The position numbers were made by a program, and so were the translations under genes. The notes beneath the pieces were generated by a model, which was given only the letters and a program-made list of their open reading frames with translations, was not told where the DNA came from and did not search any database. A DNA stretch of 20,062 nt from Candidatus Woesearchaeota archaeon (GTDB lineage: Archaea; Nanobdellota; Nanobdellia; Woesearchaeales; WALR01). Positions 1 to 5,126 of this stretch are shown in pieces. Location of the stretch: contig WALR01000125.1 in the NCBI GenBank assembly GCA_015522765.1, positions 1 through 20,062 of the forward strand. The letters are read 5' to 3'. Numbering within the stretch: position 1 is the first letter of the stretch; each line of letters starts with the position of its first letter.

Positions 1-160
1 CACAATTATCTGTCGCAGGATTACCAGAATCATCACAAGTACAAGAATGCGACGTAGACGACACAACCCTGCGCCCAGCCATAACAAACACCGCCAGCAT
101 CATCAGCGCTATTATGACGTAACTTATCTCCTTCCTTCTACTCTTATTCCTTTTATCCAT
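1..160 (-). CDS. Partial exported or membrane protein with Cys-rich start (runs off the left edge)
   Basis: An open frame starts at ATG 160 on the minus strand and stays open to base 1, giving 53 visible residues. The first 11 residues are strongly basic (MDKRNKSRRKE). A hydrophobic segment follows at about residues 12-28 (ISYVIIALMMLAVFVMAG), then a polar stretch with three cysteines (SCTCDD and DNC). This is the layout of an N-terminal signal or signal-anchor followed by an extracytoplasmic domain. A GCAGGAAGC Shine-Dalgarno-like stretch lies just before the ATG. The start overlaps the end of the upstream gene (124-852) by 37 nt, so the two are probably translationally coupled. A pilin-like class III signal peptide is possible but cannot be judged from this fragment. 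Function unknown. Confidence 0.6.
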   Translation of the reverse strand, partial: MDKRNKSRRKEISYVIIALMMLAVFVMAGRRVVSSTSHSCTCDDSGNPATDNC

Positions 161-852
161 AGCTTCCTGCCCTCGCAGAACTGACTAGTCCTTAACATTA
201 ATACTTTAAATAACTTGCCCTTATTTTGGGCGTCAAAAACAAACTCAGAGTAGTCCCCTGAATTAATCCTCTTCTTTCCCATAAAATTATTATCAGCAGA
301 AATTGAGAGAGAGGGCCAGCCGTACCTCTTCTTCGCCTCCTGGACCTCCTCGAATGACAGATGAACAAAATCAACCTTGCCATCCTTAACCACGGGCTTG
401 CTCGCTACAGGGATATACACATAGTTTCTCCCGTTGTACTTATAGACATCAGCAACATCAGTGAAGCACTGGCTCCCCTTAGCAATAACAACGACTCTTT
501 CCGGAATAAAGTCTATGTTAAGATCAGCTTTAATGTCTCCCTGCTTCTCAAAGTAGAGAACACCATTATTATACACCCCTCCTGAGAGCTTAACAGAAGA
601 AAGCGGGACAACAAAAGAAGGATTATAATATCTGTATAGAAGAGCCGAAACAGAGGCAACGGACAACACCACAAGCAGGATAATCAGCGAGATTGCAATC
701 TTTAAGGTAATCCTCTTCCTCCTGAAATCAGCGATTGCAAGCTCGACATCCTCCCTCTTAAAACCAGAAGAAGAAGCAACCCTTAATATCTCACTGCGGG
801 AAGAACCCTCCTTAATCCTCTTCCTCACAAAATCCCTCAGTACATCATCCAA
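124..852 (-). CDS. Single-span membrane protein with N-terminal cytoplasmic helical domain, unknown function
   Basis: About 242 residues. Residues 1-46 form a charged helical domain with the pattern DDVLRDFV..RIKEG.SRSEIL...SSGF..EDVELAI. This resembles short helix-turn-helix segments that often precede membrane spans in small-genome archaea and CPR bacteria (from memory, not searched). One transmembrane helix follows at about residues 50-71 (LKIAISLIILLVVLSVASVSAL), then an extracytoplasmic domain of about 165 residues. That domain has two cysteines (SQCFTD and SQFCEG), a possible disulfide pair. The frame extends to a GTG at 861, but this GTG is part of a GAGGTG Shine-Dalgarno (859-864), so TTG at 852 (6 nt spacing) is the better start; TTG 855 is also possible. 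The 3' end overlaps the next minus-strand gene by 37 nt. I do not recognise the family. Confidence 0.75.
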   Translation of the reverse strand: MDDVLRDFVRKRIKEGSSRSEILRVASSSGFKREDVELAIADFRRKRITLKIAISLIILLVVLSVASVSALLYRYYNPSFVVPLSSVKLSGGVYNNGVLYFEKQGDIKADLNIDFIPERVVVIAKGSQCFTDVADVYKYNGRNYVYIPVASKPVVKDGKVDFVHLSFEEVQEAKKRYGWPSLSISADNNFMGKKRINSGDYSEFVFDAQNKGKLFKVLMLRTSQFCEGRKLWIKGIRVEGRR

Positions 853-951
853 CAAAAACACCTCTTTTAAACAACTACCATTATTTATTTACCTTTTACT
901 TATTAAACATTTCGGTTTACAGGGGGTTATTTTGGGAAGAGGAGAGTAGAA

Positions 952-962
952 AATTATATAAA
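952..962 (+). promoter_or_regulatory. TATA box for tRNA-Tyr
   Basis: AATTATATAAA lies about 37 nt upstream of the first base of tRNA-Tyr. Archaeal transcription usually starts about 25 nt from the TATA centre, here near 983, which leaves an 11-nt 5' leader for RNase P. The box is AT-rich within a purine-rich flank. It is inferred from sequence only. Confidence 0.65.
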
Positions 963-994
963 CACACATGGAACACTTCTGGGGAGCTGGACAG

Positions 995-1117
995 CCCCCC
1001 GTAGCTCAGTGGCTAGAGCGCTCGGCTGTAGATTCTCCTCGACGCTGCACAAATGCATGGGATGAAAGAGAGACAGCAGCCACCGAGAGATCCCCGGCTC
1101 AAATCCGGGTGGGGGGA
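995..1117 (+). tRNA. tRNA-Tyr (GTA) with a 50-nt intron
   Basis: Acceptor stem CCCCCCG/TGGGGGG starts with C1-G72, the archaeal Tyr identity pair, with A73 at 1117. D-arm GCTC/GAGC. Anticodon stem CTCGG (1021-1025)/CCGAG (1083-1087), anticodon GTA at 1028-1030. T-arm CCCGG/CCGGG. The anticodon loop CTGTAG...A is interrupted after position 37. The T-loop reads CTCAAAT, so position 54 is C instead of the almost universal T; the rest of the fold is regular. No CCA is encoded (TTC follows A73). It is the first of three plus-strand tRNA genes upstream of rpoH. Confidence 0.93.
1032..1081 (+). other. Canonical (37/38) archaeal intron of tRNA-Tyr
   Basis: The 50-nt intron forms a bulge-helix-bulge. 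Exon C32-U33-G34-U35 pairs with intron G1079-A1078-C1077-G1076 (last pair G-U). The 5' bulge is A36 G37|A1032 and the 3' bulge is C1080 C1081|A1082. An inner helix continues with T1033-A1075 and TCTC (1034-1037) against GAGA (1070-1073), with C1074 bulged. Cleavage in both bulges gives a normal 7-nt anticodon loop. Confidence 0.88.
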
Positions 1118-1136
1118 TTCCTTCTCAACATTAGAA

Positions 1137-1147
1137 AACTTTATAAA
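1137..1147 (+). promoter_or_regulatory. TATA-like box in the Tyr-Asp tRNA spacer
   Basis: AACTTTATAAATAAG lies around 1135-1149, 20 nt after tRNA-Tyr. The predicted start near 1168 is about 100 nt upstream of tRNA-Asp. It may drive a long-leader precursor containing tRNA-Asp, tRNA-Lys and the RNA polymerase operon. A second weak box (CTATTCTTAAG, about 1231-1241) would place a start about 10 nt before tRNA-Asp. The rest of the 1118-1270 spacer shows no convincing gene. Confidence 0.45.
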
Positions 1148-1291
1148 TAAGCCGAAACCCCCAAAACCGAACATGAACTATATCTTTAGCCTCAGCAGTG
1201 TCAACAAAAAAATTTCAGGTCTTATGGGAAGGCTATTCTTAAGCACAACTCACAATCACACTCGCAATACGCCCTGGTGGTGTAGTCCGGT

Positions 1292-1308
1292 ACCTCGCAA
1301 GGCGGCAA
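1292..1308 (+). other. D-loop intron (about 20/21) of tRNA-Asp
   Basis: 17-nt insertion ACCTCGCAAGGCGGCAA. It folds as a bulge-helix-bulge: exon C17-C17a-G18 (1287-1289) pairs with G1305-G1304-C1303; the 5' bulge is G1290 T1291|A1292; the inner hairpin is CCT (1293-1295)/AGG (1300-1302) with loop CGCA. The 3' bulge is around C1306-A1308, with outer pairs G1285-C1309, A1284-T1310 and T1283-A1311. The exact 3' cut could be off by one base. Confidence 0.82.
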
Positions 1309-1348
1309 CTATCATGAAGCCCTGTCGAGGCTTCAACCCGGGTTCAAA

Positions 1349-1368
1349 AGCAGGAAACTGCCTGAAAG
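1349..1368 (+). other. T-loop intron (59/60) of tRNA-Asp
   Basis: 20-nt insertion agcaggaaactgcctgaaag. T-loop bases U54-U55-C56-A57 (1343-1346) pair with intron U1363-G-A-A1366, a perfect 4-bp central helix. The 5' bulge is A58 A59|A1349 and the 3' bulge is A1367 G1368|T1369. An inner helix GCAG (1350-1353)/CTGC (1358-1361) is capped by a GAAA tetraloop, with C1362 unpaired. The T-stem is the outer helix. This is a near-canonical splicing motif. Confidence 0.88.
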
Positions 1369-1414
1369 TCCCGGCCAGGGCGTACATGCGTATGGGCCGG
1401 TAGCTCAGCCTGGA

Positions 1415-1431
1415 AGCGGGAAGCTGGGCAA
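1415..1431 (+). other. D-loop intron (about 20/21) of tRNA-Lys
   Basis: About 17 nt, read as AGCGGGAAGCTGGGCAA; identical A residues on both sides leave a one-base ambiguity (1414-1430 fits equally). Exon C1409-C1410-U1411-G1412 can pair with G1428-G1427-G1426-U1425 (two G-U pairs). A GAA bulge (1413-1415) and a short hairpin GC (1416-1417)/GC (1423-1424) follow. The bulge-helix-bulge is weaker than in tRNA-Asp, but site and length are the same. Confidence 0.75.
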
Positions 1432-1471
1432 TAGAGCGTCTGACTTTTAATCAGATGGTCGCGAGTTCGAA

Positions 1472-1485
1472 AGAAAAACTGAAAA
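1472..1485 (+). other. T-loop intron (59/60) of tRNA-Lys, 14 nt
   Basis: Insertion AGAAAAACTGAAAA. T-loop U54-U55-C56-G57 (1466-1469) pairs with intron U1480-G-A-A1483 (G57-U1480 wobble). The 5' bulge is A58 A59|A1472 and the 3' bulge is A1484 A1485|T1486. Little remains inside except a G1473-C1479 pair closing an A-rich loop. Site and central helix match the tRNA-Asp T-loop intron. Confidence 0.85.
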
Positions 1486-1524
1486 TCTCGTCCGGCCCAT
1501 GCATAATCACAGGAAGGGAAAAAC

Positions 1525-1794
1525 ATGGCAAAGAAGAAGGCTGCAAAACCAAAGGTTAAGAAGAAAGAGAAGCTTAAGCACATTCTTGTCCCGGAACACC
1601 AGAAGTTAAGCAGGGAGGAAGCAGACGCCCTATTCAAGAGGTACAACATCACCCAGTCAGAGCTTCCAAAGATATACCTCAAGGACCCGGCAATAAGGCA
1701 CCTCGATGTTAAGGAGGGGGATGTGATAAAGATAACAAGGAGGAGCCCCACCTCAGGGGAGTCTGTTTATTACAGGGTGGTGATTGATGAATAA
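1525..1794 (+). CDS. rpoH: DNA-directed RNA polymerase subunit H (RpoH/Rpb5-like)
   Basis: 89 residues. This small archaeal polymerase subunit matches the C-terminal assembly domain of eukaryotic Rpb5 and sits in the lower jaw near downstream DNA. The family core runs from about residue 18 to the end: HILVPEHQKLS, then LPKIYLKDPAIRHLDVKEGDVIKITRRSPTSG, then YYRVV. The first 17 residues are a lysine/alanine tail (AKKKAAKPKVKKKEKLK) longer than in most relatives. ATG 1525 is preceded by GGAAGGG about 6 nt upstream. It is the first gene of the polymerase operon. Its stop overlaps the rpoB'' start, so translation is coupled. Confidence 0.97.
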   Translation: MAKKKAAKPKVKKKEKLKHILVPEHQKLSREEADALFKRYNITQSELPKIYLKDPAIRHLDVKEGDVIKITRRSPTSGESVYYRVVIDE

Positions 1795-3304
1795 AGAGGA
1801 GAAGCCGGACAGGAAGATACTCATAAAGAAGTTCTTCGACGAGTACGGATTTGTTGAGTCTGACATAAGGTCGTTCAACAACTTCATAGAGAAGGAGCTT
1901 AACAGGATAATAGAGGAGAACAAGGTAATCGAGCCAATGATAATCCCCCAGAACATAGACGACTTCAAGATAAGGCTTGACAAGATAGAAGTAGATAAGC
2001 CAGTAATCGTGGAGGCGGACGGCTCAAAGAGGGACCTCTACCCAATAGAGGCGAGGATAAGGAAGACATCCTACTCAGCGCCGGTATTCATGGAGGTATC
2101 AGCCCATATAAACGGCATCCAGAGGGAGTCATTCAAGGTGCAGGTGGGAAACCTCCCAATAATGCTCAAGTCAAACAACTGCCACCTCCACGGGCTCTCA
2201 AGGAAGGAGCTTATAGAGAAGGGGGAAGACCCCTACGACCCGGGGGGGTACTTCATAATAAACGGTAGCGAGAAGATACTCGTGGATATAGAGGACCTCG
2301 CCTCAAACAACTTTCTGGTGACAGAGGCATCAACAGGCCCCTCAAAGTACATAGGAAAGCTCTTCTCAGAGAAGGGCTCATTTAAGATACCCCACACAAT
2401 AGAGATGATGAAGGACGGGATAATCTATCTCAGCTTCACGAGGGTAAAGAGGATACCCTATGTTATAATCGCAAAGGCGCTGGGGCTTACAAAGGAGGAG
2501 GAGATAATGAGGTTCTCCTCGTCAAAGGAGGTAAGCGACAAGGTGCCCATGAACCTCCTTGAATTCGCAAATGTGAAAACCCAGGAGGACGCCCTCGACT
2601 TCGTGGCGAAGAAGGTGGGGATAACCCAGCCAAGAGAGGTAAGGATAGAGAGGATAAAGGAGATAATAGACAAGTATCTGCTGCCGCATATAGGGGTATC
2701 AAAGGATGACAGGGTCTTCAAGGCGTACAACATATGCAAGATGGTGAACAAGTACATAAACACCGTGGAGGGAAGGATAAGGACAGGGGACAAGGACCAC
2801 TACATGAACAAGAGGCTAAAGCTAAGCTCAGAGCTCCTCTCAGACCTCTTCAGGGTGAACCTAAAGGTGCTCATCGGGGACATGCTCTACAACTTCCAGA
2901 GGATAGTCAAGAGGGGGAAGTTCCCCTCGATAAGGGTAATCATAAGGGATAAGCTTCTCACCTCAAGGATATACAGCTCAATGGCGACAGGGACATGGGT
3001 GGGCGGCAGGAAGGGGATAAGCCAGCGTATACAACGGCTCAACTTCCTGGAGGTTCTTTCCCATCTTCAGAGAGTTGTCAGCCCGCTCTCAACAACACAG
3101 GAGAACTTCGAGGCAAGGGAGCTTCACGGCACCACACTTGGAAGGCTCTGCCCCATAGAAACCCCTGAGGGGACAAACATAGGGCTGAGGAAGAACCTGG
3201 CATTAATGTCCGTGCTGTCAGAGGACAGCGACGAGTCAGAGGTAATGAAACAGCTTGCAAGACTGGGAGTGGAGCTCGTAAAGAGCCCGCAGAAGGGTGC
3301 ATAA
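1787..3304 (+). CDS. rpoB2: DNA-directed RNA polymerase subunit B'' (N-terminal half of the beta-like subunit)
   Basis: 505 residues, equal to the N-terminal half of Rpb2/beta (protrusion, lobe and fork regions). Visible motifs: GGYFIINGSEKILV at about 155-168, and near the end the fork-region motif CPIETPEGTNIGL at about 453-465. ATG 1787 overlaps the rpoH stop (ATGAATAA) and has GGTGG upstream; a TTG one codon earlier is less likely. The frame ends normally with QKGA and a stop, and subunit B' starts 2 nt later. B''/B' splitting is normal in many euryarchaeal lineages (methanogens, haloarchaea, Archaeoglobi), so this is not a frameshift. It joins B' to form one half of the catalytic cleft. 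Confidence 0.97.
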   Translation: MNKEEKPDRKILIKKFFDEYGFVESDIRSFNNFIEKELNRIIEENKVIEPMIIPQNIDDFKIRLDKIEVDKPVIVEADGSKRDLYPIEARIRKTSYSAPVFMEVSAHINGIQRESFKVQVGNLPIMLKSNNCHLHGLSRKELIEKGEDPYDPGGYFIINGSEKILVDIEDLASNNFLVTEASTGPSKYIGKLFSEKGSFKIPHTIEMMKDGIIYLSFTRVKRIPYVIIAKALGLTKEEEIMRFSSSKEVSDKVPMNLLEFANVKTQEDALDFVAKKVGITQPREVRIERIKEIIDKYLLPHIGVSKDDRVFKAYNICKMVNKYINTVEGRIRTGDKDHYMNKRLKLSSELLSDLFRVNLKVLIGDMLYNFQRIVKRGKFPSIRVIIRDKLLTSRIYSSMATGTWVGGRKGISQRIQRLNFLEVLSHLQRVVSPLSTTQENFEARELHGTTLGRLCPIETPEGTNIGLRKNLALMSVLSEDSDESEVMKQLARLGVELVKSPQKGA

Positions 3305-3306
3305 AA

Positions 3307-5109
3307 ATGAGCGATGTTTACCTGAACGGCAAGTTCATAGGAACAGTGGAGAACGCAAAGCAGTTCCTTGACGAGGCAATAACAGAGAGGCGGAAGAGCA
3401 AGATATCAAACAATGTGAACTTTTATTACGATGATGAAAGCGACGAGGTAAGGGTATTCTCAGATAAGGGAAGGGCGAGGAGGCCCTTAATCGTGGTTAA
3501 ATACGGCGAGCCCCTGCTCACTGAGAAGCACCTCCAGCAGCTCAAGTCAGGGGAGCTAAGCTGGTCAGACATGGTCAACCAGGGAATAATAGAGTTCCTT
3601 GACGCAGCAGAGGAAGAAAACGCCCTTGTCGCCTATGACAGCTCCCAGCTAACACCGGAGCACACCCACCTTGAGATAGACCCTGTGACGATGCTCGGGT
3701 TATGCGCCTCGCTCGTGCCCTACGGAAACCACAACCAGTCAACGAGGCTCAACGCAGGGACAAAGAACCAGAAGCAGGCACTCGGGCTTTATGTCTCAAA
3801 TTATCTGATAAGAATGGACATGGATGTTAACATACTCCACACGCCGCAGAAGCCCATAGTGAAGACTGCTACAAACGACATATTCAACTATGAGAAGCAC
3901 CCCATAGGGCAGAACATGGTCGTGGCTGTTCTCAGCCATAAGGGCTATAACATGGAGGACGCCATAGTAATCAACAAGTCATCCATAGAGAGGGGGCTGG
4001 CGAGGTCAACATACTTCAGGCCTGCGGTGGCAGAGGAGCTGAGATATGCCGGGGGGCTAATAGATGAGATAGGAATCCCCGACAAGGATGTGAAGGGCTA
4101 CAGAAGCGAGAAGGACTACCGCTACCTCGAGGAGGACGGAATAATCTATCCAGAGGCAGAGGTTAAGGAGGGGGATGTGATAATAGGAAAGAGCTCCCCG
4201 CCAAGATTCCTGAGCAGCCTTGAGGAGTACAACCTCTCGGCGGGTACAAGAAGGGAGTCATCAGTCGCGCTCAAGCACGGGGAAAAGGGAATAGTTGACT
4301 TTGTACTCCTCACAGAAAACGAGGAGGGGAACAGGCTCATACAGGTAAGACTGAGAGAGAACAGGACCCCTGAGATAGGGGACAAGTTCACCTCGAGGCA
4401 CGGGCAGAAGGGAGTGATAGGGATGATAGTGCCGCAGGAGGACATGCCATTTTCTGCATCAGGGATAGTTCCTGACATCCTATTCTCCCCGCACGGAATC
4501 CCCTCGAGAATGACCGTCTCCCACCTCATAGAGCTCATAGGGGGAAAGACAGGGGCGCTGGCGGGCAGGTACATAGACGGGACAACATTCAGCTCAGAGC
4601 CGGAGGAGGCGCTGAGAGAAGAACTCCTCAGCCTCGGATTCAGGGAGGACGGGACAGAGACAATGTACAACGGGGAGACAGGAGAGATGTACAATGTGAA
4701 GATATTCATAGGGGACATGTATTATCTGAGACTCAAGCATATGGTGGCGAACAAGCTCCATTCAAGAGCGAGGGGGCCTATCCAGCTGCTCACAAGACAG
4801 CCCACAGAGGGAAGGGCAAAGGAGGGCGGACTAAGACTCGGAGAGATGGAGAAGGACACATTTGTAGCCCATGGAGCCTCACTCCTGCTCAAGGAGAGGT
4901 TCGACTCTGACAAGACAATCATACCAATATGCGAGAAGTGCGGGATGGTGGCAGTCCACGACTCATTCAAGGACAGGGATTACTGCCTTATGTGCGGTGA
5001 GAACGCGCCCATAAGCAAGGTGGAGATAAGCTATGCGTTCAAGCTTTTCATTGACGAGCTGAAGTCAATGGGAATCTACCCGAAGTTCCATCTTAGAACA
5101 AAGTACTAA
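3307..5109 (+). CDS. rpoB1: DNA-directed RNA polymerase subunit B' (C-terminal half of the beta-like subunit)
   Basis: 600 residues, covering the hybrid-binding, wall, anchor and clamp parts of Rpb2. Landmarks: GYNMEDAIVINKSS near residue 213, RHGQKGVIG near 362, HGIPSRMTVSHLIE near 395, and a C-terminal zinc site CEKCG...CLMCG at about 541-560. ATG 3307 follows the B'' stop by 2 nt and has GGGTG upstream within the B'' coding sequence. Its stop TAA overlaps the first ATG of the next frame (TAATG). All conserved regions appear intact. Together with B'' it makes one complete beta-like subunit. Confidence 0.97.
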   Translation: MSDVYLNGKFIGTVENAKQFLDEAITERRKSKISNNVNFYYDDESDEVRVFSDKGRARRPLIVVKYGEPLLTEKHLQQLKSGELSWSDMVNQGIIEFLDAAEEENALVAYDSSQLTPEHTHLEIDPVTMLGLCASLVPYGNHNQSTRLNAGTKNQKQALGLYVSNYLIRMDMDVNILHTPQKPIVKTATNDIFNYEKHPIGQNMVVAVLSHKGYNMEDAIVINKSSIERGLARSTYFRPAVAEELRYAGGLIDEIGIPDKDVKGYRSEKDYRYLEEDGIIYPEAEVKEGDVIIGKSSPPRFLSSLEEYNLSAGTRRESSVALKHGEKGIVDFVLLTENEEGNRLIQVRLRENRTPEIGDKFTSRHGQKGVIGMIVPQEDMPFSASGIVPDILFSPHGIPSRMTVSHLIELIGGKTGALAGRYIDGTTFSSEPEEALREELLSLGFREDGTETMYNGETGEMYNVKIFIGDMYYLRLKHMVANKLHSRARGPIQLLTRQPTEGRAKEGGLRLGEMEKDTFVAHGASLLLKERFDSDKTIIPICEKCGMVAVHDSFKDRDYCLMCGENAPISKVEISYAFKLFIDELKSMGIYPKFHLRTKY

Positions 5110-5126
5110 TGGTCAAAGGTGAAATA

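Larger units (their letters stand above)
1271..1382 (+). tRNA. tRNA-Asp (GTC) with two non-canonical introns (D-loop and T-loop)
   Basis: Acceptor GCCCTGG/CCAGGGC with G73 at 1382, as expected for archaeal Asp. Anticodon stem AAGCC/GGCTT, loop CTGTCGA, anticodon GTC at 1324-1326. T-stem CCGGG (1338-1342)/CCCGG (1370-1374). The D-loop carries 17 extra bases (1292-1308) and the T-loop carries 20 (1349-1368). Removing both gives D-loop AGTCCGGTCTA and T-loop TTCAAAT, the usual archaeal Asp forms. Uninterrupted stems and identity elements argue against a pseudogene. No CCA is encoded. tRNA-Lys begins 11 nt after the discriminator base, so the two are very probably co-transcribed. Confidence 0.92.
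1394..1499 (+). tRNA. tRNA-Lys (TTT) with two non-canonical introns (D-loop and T-loop)
   Basis: Acceptor GGGCCGG/CCGGCCC, A73 at 1499. D-stem GCTC (1403-1406)/GAGC (1434-1437). Anticodon stem TCTGA/TCAGA, loop CTTTTAA, anticodon TTT at 1446-1448. T-stem GCGAG/CTCGT. Extra bases sit in the D-loop (about 1415-1431) and the T-loop (1472-1485). Excision restores D-loop AGCCTGGATA and T-loop TTCGAAT. No CCA is encoded. It lies 11 nt after tRNA-Asp, and its 3' end is only 25 nt before the rpoH start with no promoter between. Confidence 0.92.

Noticed and set aside
1053..1403. Open frames crossing the tRNA genes on both strands (also 1344-1751 minus and 968-1150 plus)
   Set aside because: They run through tRNA sequence or antisense to rpoH, have no family resemblance and odd composition; the tRNA folds explain the sequence.
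1271..1499. tRNA-Asp and tRNA-Lys as degenerate pseudogenes
   Set aside because: All stems, anticodon loops and discriminator bases are intact; the extra bases sit only in two loop sites and form splicing motifs.
3290..3310. Stop between B'' and B' as a frameshift in rpoB
   Set aside because: The break is at the known B''/B' split with a clean stop and new ATG; A'/A'' is likewise a normal archaeal split.
4146..4718. Long minus-strand open frames inside rpoB', rpoA', rpoA'' and others (such as 5453-6268, 6740-7447, 8166-8603)
   Set aside because: They are shadows caused by the purine-rich sense strand; proteins are Ser/Leu-rich without domains, while the plus frames are clear polymerase genes.
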